A stretch of DNA of 64,000 nucleotides from Ramlibacter sp. (GCA_019635435.1 JAHBZM010000001.1:496001-560000), one strand, 5' to 3'; counted from the first letter of the stretch, positions 52,682 through 62,145 are shown. Numbers and translations: made by a program. The notes: generated by a model not told the origin, from the sequence alone.

Positions 52682-53734
52682 ATGACCCAAGACCTGTTTC
52701 TTGAGCTGCGAAACATCCGCAAGACGTTCGGCAGCTTCACGGCCCTGCACGAGATCAACCTGGGCATTGGCAAGGGCGAGTTTGTCTGCTTTCTGGGCCC
52801 CTCGGGCTGCGGCAAGACCACCTTGCTGCGCATCATTGCCGGTCTCGAGGTCCAGACCTCGGGGGATGTCTGGCAGGCCGGGCGCGACATCTCCCGCCTG
52901 CCGCCGGCGCAGCGCGACTATGGCATCGTGTTCCAGAGCTACGCGCTGTTTCCCAATCTCAGCGTGGCCGACAACGTGGCCTATGGGCTGGTCAACCGCA
53001 AGACGCCGCGCGCCGAGATCCGCCAGCGCGTGAGCGATCTCGTCAAGCTCGTGGGCCTGCCAGGCAGCGAGGGCAAGTTTCCCAGCCAGCTGTCGGGTGG
53101 CCAGCAGCAGCGCATTGCGCTGGCGCGGGCACTGGCCACCGCCCCGTCCCTGTTGCTGCTTGACGAGCCGCTGTCGGCGCTTGATGCGCTGGAGCGGGTG
53201 CGCCTGCGCGCTGAAATCCGGGCGCTGCAGCAGACCCTGGGCGTGACCACCATCATGGTCACGCACGACCAGGAAGAGGCGCTGAGCGTGGCCGACCGCA
53301 TCGTCGTGATGAACCATGGCGTGATCGAGCAGGTGGGCACGCCCTATGAGATCTACCGCGAGCCGGCCTCGCCCTTCGTGGCCGACTTCGTGGGCAAGGT
53401 CAATGTGCTGCCGGCCCGGGTGGCCGCCGGCGAACTGCAGGTGGGCGACATGCGCTTTCCCTGTGACGGCGCCGACCGTGAGGCCCGCATCTACCTGCGC
53501 CCCGAGGACGTTCTGGCGCGGCCCATCGCACCGGGCGACGCCCATGTGTTTGACGCCCGCATCGAGGAGATCGAGTTCCTGGGCTCGTACTGCCATGTGC
53601 ATGTCGCGGCCGAGGCCTTCCAGCCCCATACGCTCACGGTCTACCTGTCGCTGAACTTCCTGTCGGAGCGTTCGCTTCAGATCGGCTCCACCCTGCAGCT
53701 CAAGCTGCTGCCCGAGCGCATCAAGGTGTTCTGA
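52682..53734 (+). CDS. phnT: AEP ABC transporter ATP-binding protein
   Basis: 350 residues from ATG 52682. Walker A GPSGCGKTTLL, Q-loop FQSYALFPNLSV, signature LSGGQQQRIALARAL, Walker B LLLLDEPLSALD, H-loop VTHDQEEA, then a C-terminal TOBE-like domain (IYLRPEDVLARP). Energises the permease encoded 1 bp downstream. Assignment to AEP rests on phnS/phnW context. Confidence 0.88.
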   Translation: MTQDLFLELRNIRKTFGSFTALHEINLGIGKGEFVCFLGPSGCGKTTLLRIIAGLEVQTSGDVWQAGRDISRLPPAQRDYGIVFQSYALFPNLSVADNVAYGLVNRKTPRAEIRQRVSDLVKLVGLPGSEGKFPSQLSGGQQQRIALARALATAPSLLLLDEPLSALDALERVRLRAEIRALQQTLGVTTIMVTHDQEEALSVADRIVVMNHGVIEQVGTPYEIYREPASPFVADFVGKVNVLPARVAAGELQVGDMRFPCDGADREARIYLRPEDVLARPIAPGDAHVFDARIEEIEFLGSYCHVHVAAEAFQPHTLTVYLSLNFLSERSLQIGSTLQLKLLPERIKVF

Positions 53735-53735
53735 C

Positions 53736-55445
53736 ATGTCCGCGGTGCTGCATTCGACCCCGGCCGCGCCCCTGAAGCAGCGAACCCACTGGACCGACCG
53801 CTGCGCCCATGGCGCGCTGGCGCTGGTGGCGCTGGCGCTCGTGGCCTTCCTGGCCTTTCCCCTGCTGGCCATCCTGCAGCAGGCGGTCCAGGGCAAGCAG
53901 GGCGAGTTTGCCGGACTGACCAACTTCATTGCCTACGCCCAGACGCCGGCGCTGCTGGGCAGCCTGTGGAACAGCATCTGGGTCTCGGTGCTGGTTACGG
54001 CCATCACGGTTCCCCTGGCGTTTGGCTTTGCCTATGCCCTGGCGCGTTCCTGCATGCCGTTCAAGTCGCTGTTTCGCGGCATCACGCTCATTCCGCTGCT
54101 GGCGCCGTCGCTGCTCTCGGCCATCTCGCTGATCTACTGGTTTGGCAACCAGGGCGTGTTGAAGGACTGGATGCAGGAGCTGGGCATTGCCCAGATTTAC
54201 GGCGCCCCGGGCATCGTGCTGGCCGAGTGCTTTGCGGTGTTCCCGCATGCTCTGATGATTCTGGTCACGGCGCTCAGCCTCTCCGACGCGCGCCTGTACG
54301 AGGCCGCCGACGCCATGGGCACCCGCGCCGCGCGCAAGTTCTTCACCATCACCCTGCCCGGCGCCAAATACGGCCTGATCTCGGCGGCGCTGGTCTCGTT
54401 CACGCTGGTCATGACCGACTTCGGCATTCCCAAGGTGATTGGCGGCAATTTCAACGTGCTGGCCACCGATGTCTTCAAGCTCGTGATTGGCCAGCAGGAC
54501 TTCGCGCGGGGCGCGGTGGTGGCCATCCTGCTGCTCGCGCCCGCCGTGCTCACGTTTGGCGTGGACAGCTACGTGAGCCGGCGCCAGACCGCCATGCTGA
54601 CGGCGCGTGCCATACCCTACCGGCCCAAACCCTCGCGCGGCTACGACATCGTGATGACGCTGTACTGCTGCGCCATTGCCTTCCTGGTGCTGGCCATGCT
54701 GAGCATGGCCGTGTTTGCTTCGTTTGCCAGCTTCTGGCCCTACAACCTCACGCCCAGCCTGCGCCACTACACCCTGGGCCTGGTCGATGCGGAGGTGGGC
54801 GAGGGCTTTGTCAACAGCCTCAAGATGGCGGCCGGCACGGCGGTGTTCGGCACGACCCTGGTGTTCTGCGGCGCCTACCTGCTTGAAAAAACCAAGGGCA
54901 TGGACGCTCTGCGCGGCCTGGTGCGGCTGCTGGCCATGCTGCCCATGGCCGTGCCGGGGCTGGTGCTGGGCCTCGGCTACATCTTCTTTTTCAACGCGCC
55001 CCACAATCCGCTGGGCGGCCTGTACCACACGCTGACCCTGCTCACGCTGTGCACCATCGTGCACTTCTACACCACGGGCCACCTCACGGCCGTCACCGCG
55101 CTCAAATCGCTCGACGGCGAGTTCGAGGCCGTGAGCGCCTCGCTCAAGGTGCCATTCTTCAAGACCTTCTGGCGCGTGACCCTGCCCATCTGCACCCCGG
55201 CGCTGGTGGACATTGCACGCTACTTCTTCATCAACGCCATGACCACCATCTCGGCCGTGGTGTTTCTCTATTCCCCCGAGACCAAGGTCGCGTCCATTGC
55301 CATCCTCAACCTCGATGAGGCCGGCGAGATGGGCGCCGCGGCCGCCATGGCCGTGCTGATCGGGCTGGCCTCCACCCTCGCCACGCTGCTGTTCATGGGC
55401 CTGGCCTGGTGGGTCAACCGCCGCACGCAGGCCTGGAAGAAATGA
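53736..55445 (+). CDS. AEP ABC transporter permease (two-domain fusion)
   Basis: 569 residues, about twelve spans, with two binding-protein-dependent permease domains in one chain; EAA-type loops are EAADAMGTRAARKFFTITLP (first half) and EAVSASLKVPFFKTFWRVTL (second half). Fusion of the two permease subunits is usual for this transporter type (PhnU/PhnV in split systems). The stop codon is the start of repeat family 2 copy b. Confidence 0.88.
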   Translation: MSAVLHSTPAAPLKQRTHWTDRCAHGALALVALALVAFLAFPLLAILQQAVQGKQGEFAGLTNFIAYAQTPALLGSLWNSIWVSVLVTAITVPLAFGFAYALARSCMPFKSLFRGITLIPLLAPSLLSAISLIYWFGNQGVLKDWMQELGIAQIYGAPGIVLAECFAVFPHALMILVTALSLSDARLYEAADAMGTRAARKFFTITLPGAKYGLISAALVSFTLVMTDFGIPKVIGGNFNVLATDVFKLVIGQQDFARGAVVAILLLAPAVLTFGVDSYVSRRQTAMLTARAIPYRPKPSRGYDIVMTLYCCAIAFLVLAMLSMAVFASFASFWPYNLTPSLRHYTLGLVDAEVGEGFVNSLKMAAGTAVFGTTLVFCGAYLLEKTKGMDALRGLVRLLAMLPMAVPGLVLGLGYIFFFNAPHNPLGGLYHTLTLLTLCTIVHFYTTGHLTAVTALKSLDGEFEAVSASLKVPFFKTFWRVTLPICTPALVDIARYFFINAMTTISAVVFLYSPETKVASIAILNLDEAGEMGAAAAMAVLIGLASTLATLLFMGLAWWVNRRTQAWKK

Positions 55446-55528
55446 TGCCCCCACGGTCGCTCACTGCGTGCAGCTTCCTGCCCCCCGAGGTGGCCGCATT
55501 TCGCCTTGGGGCGGCCCGGCGGCGAAAC
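55443..55528 (+). repeat. Dispersed repeat family 2, copy b
   Basis: TGATGCCCCCACGGTCGCTC, then CTGCCCCCCGAGG, TGGCCGC, CCTTGGGGCGGCCCGGCGGC and GAAAC. Same order as copy a after surA; also begins at the stop codon of the upstream gene. It fills the gap between the permease and phnW genes. Confidence 0.78.
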
Positions 55529-55549
55529 CTTACCTGACAACGAGACACC

Positions 55550-56668
55550 ATGGACAGAGACAAGATTCTTTTGACCCCCGGCCCGCTGACCACCACGCTG
55601 CGCACCAAGCTCGCCATGCTGCGCGACTGGGGCTCGTGGGACGCCGATTTCAACGCCGTGACGGCGCGCGTGCGCCAAAGCCTGCTGGCCATCGTGCATG
55701 GCCAGGCGTCGCACGTGGTCGTGCCCCTGCAGGGCAGCGGCACCTTCAGCGTGGAGGCGGCCGTGGCCACGCTGGTCCCGCGCGATGGCCATGTGCTGGT
55801 GCTGGACAACGGCGCCTACTGCAAACGCGCCGCGCGGCTCACCAGCCTCATGGGCCGGCGCTGCACGGTGGTGGACTTTGCCGATCACGAGCAGGTGTCC
55901 CCGGCCGTGCTGGACGAGCACCTCAAAGCCGACCCCGGCATCACCCATGTGGTCATGATCCACTGCGAAACCGGTGCCGGCGTGCTGAACCCGCTGCAGG
56001 CGGTGGCCGATGTGTGCGCGGCCCATGGCCGCGGCCTGATCGTGGACGCCATGAGCTCCTTTGGCGCCATTGAAATCGATGCGCGCAAGGTCCGCTTTGA
56101 CGCGCTGGTGGCCGCCAGCGGCAAGTGCCTGGAGGGGGTGCCCGGCATGGGCTTTGTGTTCATCCGCAAGGAGGTGCTGGAGGGCTGCGCCGGGCGCAGC
56201 CAGTCGCTCGCCATGGACCTGCATGACCAGCATGTGTACATGGAAAAGACCGGCCAGTGGCGCTTCACGCCGCCCACCCATGTGGTGGTGGCGCTGGCCG
56301 AGGCCATCGCGCAGTTCGAGGCCGAGGGCGGCCAGCCCGCGCGCCTGGCGCGCTACCAGGCCAACTACCGCACGCTGATCGATGGCATGGCGCGCCTGGG
56401 CTTCATGCCTTTCCTGGACCCGGCCATCCAGGCGCCCATCATCGTCACCTTCCATGCGCCGGGCGACCCGCGCTACGAGTTCAAGGCGTTTTATGCGGCG
56501 GCACGGGCCCATGGCTTCCTGCTGTACCCCGGCAAGCTCACACAGGTGGAGACATTTCGCGTAGGCTGTATCGGTGCGATCGGCCCCGGTGAAATGGAGC
56601 AGGCCGTGCATGCGGTGGAACTCGCGCTGCAGGACCTCGGCCTGCCCTCGGGTGAGCCCGCGATCTGA
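55550..56668 (+). CDS. phnW: 2-Aminoethylphosphonate-pyruvate transaminase
   Basis: 372 residues. LLTPGPLTTTLRTKLAMLRDWGSWD is the PhnW-type start (shown here in part: LLTPGPLTTT). PLP enzyme of class V: HCETGAGVLNPLQAV, DAMSSFGAIEID (PLP Asp), and Schiff-base Lys in ASGKCLEGVPGMGF. Converts AEP plus pyruvate into phosphonoacetaldehyde plus alanine. Product is then used by PhnY and PhnA of the divergent operon. Confidence 0.94.
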   Translation: MDRDKILLTPGPLTTTLRTKLAMLRDWGSWDADFNAVTARVRQSLLAIVHGQASHVVVPLQGSGTFSVEAAVATLVPRDGHVLVLDNGAYCKRAARLTSLMGRRCTVVDFADHEQVSPAVLDEHLKADPGITHVVMIHCETGAGVLNPLQAVADVCAAHGRGLIVDAMSSFGAIEIDARKVRFDALVAASGKCLEGVPGMGFVFIRKEVLEGCAGRSQSLAMDLHDQHVYMEKTGQWRFTPPTHVVVALAEAIAQFEAEGGQPARLARYQANYRTLIDGMARLGFMPFLDPAIQAPIIVTFHAPGDPRYEFKAFYAAARAHGFLLYPGKLTQVETFRVGCIGAIGPGEMEQAVHAVELALQDLGLPSGEPAI

Positions 56669-56693
56669 GTCACTGAACAGAGAGAGGAAGACC

Positions 56694-58061
56694 ATGGCCA
56701 AAGTCCATCCCGCGCTGGCTGCCGTGCAGAAGCCCGGCGTCTCCAAGGTCAAGGTCGCCGTGAGCGACATCGACGGCATCCTGCGCGGCAAGTACCTGCA
56801 CAAGGACAAGTTCCTTGGCGCGGCCGAGCCCGCGCCCGGCGGCGGCTTCGGCTTCTGCGACGTGGTGTTTGGCTGGGACAGCGGCGACAACTGCTACGAC
56901 AACACCACCGTCACCGGTTGGCAGCATGGCTTTCCGGATGCGCTGGCGCGCATCGACCTCAACACCGGGCGCAACGTGCCCTGGGACAACCAGGTTCCGT
57001 TCTTCCTGGGCGACTTCGTCTCGGCCGATGGCAGCCCCTACCCGGTGTGCCCGCGCCAGACCCTCAAGCGCGTGCTGCGCCGCGCCGGGAAGCTGGGGTT
57101 CCAGGTCATGACCGGCATGGAGTTCGAGTGGTTCAACTTCCGTGAGTCCCCGCAAAGCTGGGCCGCCAAGAAGGGCGTGAGCCCCGAGCCCATCACCCAG
57201 GGCATGTTTGGCTATTCGCTGCTGCGCATGGCCGACAACGGCGGCTTCTTCAACGCGCTGATGGACGAGATGCTGGCGTTTCGCGTGCCCATCGAAGGCC
57301 TTCACACCGAAACCGGTCCGGGCGTCTACGAAGCCGCCATCGGCTTCAGCGAAGCGCTGGAGCAGGCCGACCGCGCCATCCTCTTCAAGACCGGCGCGCG
57401 CGAGATCGGCAAGCGCTTTGGCATCATGCCCAGCTTCATGGCCAAGTGGAGCCAGCAGTACCCGGGCTGCTCGGGCCACATCCACCAGAGCCTGTCCGAC
57501 GGCAAGACCAACCTGTTCTACGACGGCAAGAACAAGCGCCGCATGAGCAAGCTGTTTGAAAGCTACCTGGCCGGCCAGGTGGCCTGCCTCATGGAGTTCG
57601 GCCCGATGATGTGGCCCACCATCAACAGCTACAAGCGCCTGGTGGACGGCTTCTGGGCGCCCGTCAAACCCACCTGGGGCATTGACAACCGCACCGCCAG
57701 CTTCCGCGTGATCGCGGGCAGCCCCAAGGCCACGCGGCTCGAAACCCGCTGCCCCGGCGCCGACGTCAACCCCTACCTGGCGCACGCGGCGCTCATTGCC
57801 GCGGGCCTGTATGGCGTGGAAAAAGGGCTCAAGCTCACCGCGCCGCCCATCACCGGCACCAACCAGGGCGCCGAGGACGTGCCGCGCGCTCCGCGCACAC
57901 TGATCGAGACCACGCGCCAGTTCAGCCGCAGCCAGATTGCCCGCGATATGCTCGGAGACACCTTTGTCGACCACTTTGCCGCCACCCGTGAGTGGGAGTG
58001 GCGCCAGTGGCTCGACGGGGTGACCGACTGGGAACTGAAGCGCTATTTTGAAATCATCTGA
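56694..58061 (+). CDS. Glutamine synthetase-like gamma-glutamyl-amine ligase
   Basis: 455 residues from ATG 56694 (GAGAGGAAG before it). Type III/PuuA-like glutamine synthetase: MEFEWFNF, GLHTETGPGVYEAAI (metal Glu residues), GCSGHIHQSL (ATP/metal His), SYKRLVDGFWAP and NRTASFRVI, ETRCPGADVNPYLA. Family members attach glutamate to amines (putrescine, ethanolamine, isopropylamine) using ATP. The following alcohol dehydrogenase, C26 hydrolase and aldehyde dehydrogenase suggest an amino alcohol, such as ethanolamine, as the amine. Confidence 0.85.
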   Translation: MAKVHPALAAVQKPGVSKVKVAVSDIDGILRGKYLHKDKFLGAAEPAPGGGFGFCDVVFGWDSGDNCYDNTTVTGWQHGFPDALARIDLNTGRNVPWDNQVPFFLGDFVSADGSPYPVCPRQTLKRVLRRAGKLGFQVMTGMEFEWFNFRESPQSWAAKKGVSPEPITQGMFGYSLLRMADNGGFFNALMDEMLAFRVPIEGLHTETGPGVYEAAIGFSEALEQADRAILFKTGAREIGKRFGIMPSFMAKWSQQYPGCSGHIHQSLSDGKTNLFYDGKNKRRMSKLFESYLAGQVACLMEFGPMMWPTINSYKRLVDGFWAPVKPTWGIDNRTASFRVIAGSPKATRLETRCPGADVNPYLAHAALIAAGLYGVEKGLKLTAPPITGTNQGAEDVPRAPRTLIETTRQFSRSQIARDMLGDTFVDHFAATREWEWRQWLDGVTDWELKRYFEII

Positions 58062-58085
58062 CCACAGAGCAGGCCACTTTCCGCC

Positions 58086-59219
58086 ATGAGCATTCACAGC
58101 TTCTCCTTCCCCACCCCCATCCAGTTTGGCGCTGGCGCGCGCAAGCTGGTGGCCGACCACCTCAAGAAGCAGGGCCTCAAGCGCCCGCTGATCGTGACCG
58201 ACAAGGCCCTGGCCGCGCTGCCGGTGCTGGCCGAGTTCCGCACCCACCTCGAGGGCCTGGACGTGACCGTGTTCAGCGGCGTGCATGGCAACCCCACCTG
58301 CAGCCAGGTCATGGACGGCGCCGCGGCCTTCAAGGCGCACCACGCCGACTGCGTGATCGGCTTTGGCGGCGGCGCTGCGCTGGACGTGTCCAAGCTCGTG
58401 GGCCTGTCGGCCACGCACGAGGGCGACATTCTTGAATACGTCTGGGACCACCCGCAGGTGCGCCCCATCATCCATGCGCTGCCCTACTTCGTGGCCCTGC
58501 CCACCACCTCGGGCACGGGCTCGGAGGTGGGCCGCTCGTCGGTCGTGAGCGAGAACGACACCCACCTCAAGCGCGTGGTGTTCAGTCCCAAGATCCTGGC
58601 CCGCTGTGTGTTTGCCGACCCCGAGCTCACACTGGGCCTGCCGCCGCACGTGACGGCCGCCACGGGCATGGACGCGCTCACCCACAACATCGAGAGCTAC
58701 CTGTCGCCGGCCTACCACCCGCTGTGCGACGGCATCGCGCTGGAGGGCACGCGCATCGCCGCGGCGGCGCTGCTCACCGCCGTGAAGGAGCCTGGCAACC
58801 TGCAGGCGCGCAGCGACATGATGATGGCCTCGATGATGGGCGCCATTGCCTTCCAGAAAGACCTGGGCGCGGTGCACTCGTGCGCGCATGCGCTGGGCGC
58901 CGTGTGCGACCTGCACCACGGCCTGGCCAATGCGCTGATGATCGACACCGTGCTGGCCTGGAACCACGAAGCGGCCCAGGCCAAGTTTGAAGAACTCGCC
59001 CATGTGTGCGGCGTGCCCGGTGGCGGCAAGGCCTTTGTGCCCTGGCTGATCGAGCTCAAGCACCGGGTGGGCATCGCCGGCCGCCTGAAGGACCATGGCG
59101 TGACGCCGGATCACCTGCCCCGGCTGGTGGAGATCGCCACCGCCGACATCTGCCACCAGACCAACCCGCGGCCCTGCACGGCCGCTGACTTCCAGAAACT
59201 TTTTGAAGCCGCCCTGTGA
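58086..59219 (+). CDS. Iron-containing (group III) alcohol dehydrogenase
   Basis: 377 residues. NAD-binding FGGGAALDVSKLVGL, TTSGTGSEV, and the metal-binding Asp/His set in YHPLCDGIALEG, AVHSCAHALGAV, LHHGLANALM and ICHQTNPR. Oxidises a primary alcohol to the aldehyde. Between a gamma-glutamyl ligase and a gamma-glutamyl hydrolase gene, so the likely substrate is a gamma-glutamylated amino alcohol (inference). Confidence 0.88.
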   Translation: MSIHSFSFPTPIQFGAGARKLVADHLKKQGLKRPLIVTDKALAALPVLAEFRTHLEGLDVTVFSGVHGNPTCSQVMDGAAAFKAHHADCVIGFGGGAALDVSKLVGLSATHEGDILEYVWDHPQVRPIIHALPYFVALPTTSGTGSEVGRSSVVSENDTHLKRVVFSPKILARCVFADPELTLGLPPHVTAATGMDALTHNIESYLSPAYHPLCDGIALEGTRIAAAALLTAVKEPGNLQARSDMMMASMMGAIAFQKDLGAVHSCAHALGAVCDLHHGLANALMIDTVLAWNHEAAQAKFEELAHVCGVPGGGKAFVPWLIELKHRVGIAGRLKDHGVTPDHLPRLVEIATADICHQTNPRPCTAADFQKLFEAAL

Positions 59220-59240
59220 GGGGGCCACCACGAGACTGCC

Positions 59241-60038
59241 ATGCCTGCCAATCGCCTGAAAATCGGACTGTCCGCCTGCTTCTCCCACGCCGACCCGCAG
59301 CGTTCGCTGTTCACCGGCAAGACCCTGCAATATGTCGAGCAGTCCATCGCGCACTGGCTCATGTCGTCGGGCGCCATGGTGGTCATGGTGCCCTGCCCCA
59401 CCGGCAGCACGCAGCGTGGCGACGTCACCTACGAGCACTACGCGAGCTGGCTTGACGGCGTGGTGCTGCACGGCGGCGTGGACGTGTGGCCCGGCAACTA
59501 TGGCGAGGAGCCGCTGGACGAGCGCTGGCAGGGTGACCGCATCCGCGACGACTACGACAAATCCATCGTCGCCGCGTTCGAGGCCCAGGGCAAGCCGGTG
59601 TTCGGCGTGTGCCGCGGCCTGCAGCTGCTCAACGTGGCTTATGGCGGCACGCTGTACCAGGACATCGAGACGCAGATCCCCAATGCCTTCCGCCACCGCG
59701 ACGCGCAGACCTACGACAACAATTACCACAGCGTGGACATCAAGCCCGGCACCCGGCTGTCGTCGCTGTACCCGGGCGTGGAGCGCGTGCGCGTGAACAG
59801 CATCCACCACCAGGCCGTGAAGGACCTGGCCAGCGAGTTCGAGGCCGAGGCCTACAGCGCCGACGACAAGCTGGTCGAGGCGATCCGCCGCAAGGATCCG
59901 AACAAGAGCTACATCGCCGCCGTGCAGTGGCACCCCGAGTTCCACCAGGCCAGCTCCAACACCATCAACGACCAGGCCCTGCTGGACGACTTTCTGGGCG
60001 CCGCCACGGCCGCCAAGAAACACCGGGCCGCGGCATGA
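59241..60038 (+). CDS. Class C26 gamma-glutamyl hydrolase (PuuD-like)
   Basis: 265 residues. Class I glutamine-amidotransferase fold: nucleophile C124 in VFGVCRGLQLLNVAYGG, an oxyanion/substrate region LHGGVDVWPGNYG, and the His-Glu pair in VQWHPEF. Relatives hydrolyse gamma-glutamyl-GABA in putrescine use. Here it would release glutamate and an amino acid (for example glycine) from the oxidised gamma-glutamyl intermediate. Overlaps the ALDH start (ATGA). Confidence 0.87.
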   Translation: MPANRLKIGLSACFSHADPQRSLFTGKTLQYVEQSIAHWLMSSGAMVVMVPCPTGSTQRGDVTYEHYASWLDGVVLHGGVDVWPGNYGEEPLDERWQGDRIRDDYDKSIVAAFEAQGKPVFGVCRGLQLLNVAYGGTLYQDIETQIPNAFRHRDAQTYDNNYHSVDIKPGTRLSSLYPGVERVRVNSIHHQAVKDLASEFEAEAYSADDKLVEAIRRKDPNKSYIAAVQWHPEFHQASSNTINDQALLDDFLGAATAAKKHRAAA

Positions 60039-61408
60039 GCACGCTGGCCGTTCACAACCCCGCCACGGGCGCGCTGGTCACAACGCTGCCAGCCGACGAC
60101 GCGGCCTCGGTCGCGGCGCGGGCCGCGCAGGCCCGCGCCGCCCAGCCCGCCTGGGCGGCCACGCCGCTGGCGCAACGCGAGGAGTGCATTGCCCGTTTCC
60201 GCGAAGGCATTGTGCGGGAGCTCGATGGCCTGGCCGAGACCATGACGCGCGAGACCGGCAAGCCCATTGCCATGTCGCGCAACGAGCTCAATGGCCTGCT
60301 GGGCCGCATCGACTTCTTCCTGCAGGAGGTGGCGGCCGTGGTCGCCACCGAAACCGTGGCCAGCGACGCCAGCCTGCAGGAGCAGATCCAGCACATCCCG
60401 TTGGGCGTGGTGGCCAACATCTCGGCCTGGAACTACCCCTGGTTCGTGGGCTGCAACGTGATCCTGCCCGCGCTGCTCACGGGCAATGCGGTGCTCTACA
60501 AGCCATCGGAATACGCGGCCATGACCGGCCTGGCGATCACGCGCCTGCTGCATGAGGCCGGCGTGCCGCCCGAGGTCATGGCCTGCCTGGTGGGCGCGGG
60601 CGAGGTGGGCGCCGCGCTGCTGGCCCAGCCGGTGGACGGTGTTTTCTTCACCGGCTCGGTGGCCACGGGCCAGCGCATTGCGCAGGCCGTGGGCGGGCGC
60701 TTCATCAAGCTGCAGCTCGAGCTGGGCGGCAAGGACCCGACCTATGTCTGCGACGATGCCGACCCGGTCGCGGCGGCCCAGTCGCTGGCCGATGGCGCCA
60801 TGTACAACACCGGCCAGAGCTGCTGCTCGGTGGAGCGCATCTATGTGCACGAGAAAATCCACGACGCCTTCGTGGCGGCCTTCGTCGAGACCGTCAAGGG
60901 CTTCAAGACCGGCGACCCCATGAACCCCGACACCTATGTGGGCGCCATCACGCGCGCGCCGCAGCTCGATGTGCTCGACGCCCAGGTGGCCGACGCCAAG
61001 GCCAGGGGAGCCACCCTGCTGACTGGTGGCAAGCGCGGCGCCGGCCCCGGCCACTGGTTCGAGCCCACGGTGTTCAGCCACGTCAACCACGAGATGGCGC
61101 TGATGCGCGACGAGAGCTTTGGCCCCCTTATCGGCATCCAGAAAGTCGCGGGCGATGACGCGGCCGTGGCGCTGATGAACGACACCCGCTACGGCCTCAC
61201 CGCCGGGGTCTACACGCCCGACGAAGGCCGGGCGCGCCGCCTGCTGGCCCGGGTCAACGCCGGCAGCGTCTACTGGAACTGCTGCGACCGCGTCAGCCCG
61301 CGCCTGCCCTGGAGCGGCGTGGGCGATTCGGGCGTGGGCCTCACGCTGTCCAGCTACGGCATCCAGACCTTCACCCGGCCCAAGGCCTGGCACCTGCGCA
61401 AGCCCTGA
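60035..61408 (+). CDS. NAD(P)-dependent aldehyde dehydrogenase
   Basis: 457 residues from ATG 60035. VVANISAWNYPWFVGCNVIL, FFTGSVATGQRIAQA, catalytic Glu in LQLELGGKDPTYV and nucleophile in NTGQSCCSVERIYV. Oxidises the aldehyde made by the neighbouring alcohol dehydrogenase to the acid. Translationally coupled to the C26 hydrolase. It is clearly not the PhnY of the other operon; the two share only family-level motifs. Confidence 0.88.
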   Translation: MSTLAVHNPATGALVTTLPADDAASVAARAAQARAAQPAWAATPLAQREECIARFREGIVRELDGLAETMTRETGKPIAMSRNELNGLLGRIDFFLQEVAAVVATETVASDASLQEQIQHIPLGVVANISAWNYPWFVGCNVILPALLTGNAVLYKPSEYAAMTGLAITRLLHEAGVPPEVMACLVGAGEVGAALLAQPVDGVFFTGSVATGQRIAQAVGGRFIKLQLELGGKDPTYVCDDADPVAAAQSLADGAMYNTGQSCCSVERIYVHEKIHDAFVAAFVETVKGFKTGDPMNPDTYVGAITRAPQLDVLDAQVADAKARGATLLTGGKRGAGPGHWFEPTVFSHVNHEMALMRDESFGPLIGIQKVAGDDAAVALMNDTRYGLTAGVYTPDEGRARRLLARVNAGSVYWNCCDRVSPRLPWSGVGDSGVGLTLSSYGIQTFTRPKAWHLRKP

Positions 61409-61423
61409 GGCGCCGCCAGGCCC

Positions 61424-62083
61424 ATGAAGCTCGCCCTGTTCGACCTGGACCACACCCTGCTGGCGGGCGACAGCGACGTGCTGTGGTGCGACTTCCTCAT
61501 GCGCCAGCGCGTGCTGGACCGCGCCGAGTTCGCGCCCCGCAACGCCGACATGGAAGCCCGCTACCAGGCCGGCACGGTCGATGCCCAGGCCTTTGCCGAC
61601 TTTTATGTGGGCACGCTGGCCGGGCGCACGCCGCAGCAGTGGGAGCCGCTGCGCCAGGCGTTCCTGGCCGACGAGATCGTGCCGCGCATTCCCGCGGCGG
61701 CGCAGGACCTGGTCAACCGGCACCTGGACGATGGCGACCTCGTGGTCATGACCACGGCCACCAACCGCTTCATCACCGAGCTCACCGCGCTGTACCTGGG
61801 CATCGAGCACCTGCTGGCCACCGAGACCGAGCTGGACGGCGCCGGCGTGTTCACGGGCCGCACCCGCGGCACGCTGAACATGCGCGAGGGCAAGGTCACG
61901 CGGCTGCACGAGTGGCTGGCCGCGCGCGGCCATGCGCTGGCCGGATTCAGCAGCATCGCCTACAGCGACTCCATCAACGACCTGCCGCTGCTGCAGGCCG
62001 TGACGCGGCCCGTGACCGTCAATGCCGACCCCCGGCTGGCCGCCATCGCCAGCGGTTCGGGCTGGGAAATGCTCCGCTTTTGA
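61424..62083 (+). CDS. HAD-superfamily hydrolase (HAD-IB, SerB-like)
   Basis: 219 residues. Motif I LFDLDHTLLAGDSD (D7, D9), motif II MTTATN (Thr), Lys in MREGKVTRL, motif III YSDSINDLPLL. Cap between motifs I and II as in phosphoserine-phosphatase relatives. Probably dephosphorylates a small metabolite; being last in the rightward run it could act on a phosphorylated amino alcohol, but housekeeping use is equally possible. Its last four codons and stop lie in repeat copy F. Confidence 0.85.
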   Translation: MKLALFDLDHTLLAGDSDVLWCDFLMRQRVLDRAEFAPRNADMEARYQAGTVDAQAFADFYVGTLAGRTPQQWEPLRQAFLADEIVPRIPAAAQDLVNRHLDDGDLVVMTTATNRFITELTALYLGIEHLLATETELDGAGVFTGRTRGTLNMREGKVTRLHEWLAARGHALAGFSSIAYSDSINDLPLLQAVTRPVTVNADPRLAAIASGSGWEMLRF

Positions 62084-62133
62084 TAGCGCACAGTGGCCGC
62101 CCCGCCTGGACTCCAGCCCTTTTTGGCTTGAAA
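62070..62133 (+). repeat. Dispersed repeat family 1, copy F
   Basis: TGCTCCGCTTTTGATAGCGC, AGTGGCCGCC, TGGACTCCAGCC, TTTTTGGCTTGAAA in family order. It supplies the end of the HAD gene (MLRF-stop). Confidence 0.75.
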
Positions 62134-62145
62134 CCCGCGGGTTTC
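62130..62145. terminator. Perfect palindrome between convergent genes
   Basis: GAAACCCGCGGGTTTC, 16 bases without loop, touching the stop codon of the alpha/beta hydrolase. Could act as a hairpin on either transcript; no U-tract. Confidence 0.4.

Noticed and set aside
56670..60023. 1117-codon open frame on the minus strand opposite phnW end, ligase, ADH and C26 genes
   Set aside because: It mirrors well-supported genes, has low-complexity, His/Gln/Arg/Ala-rich translation with no motifs; long antisense frames are expected in GC-rich genes.
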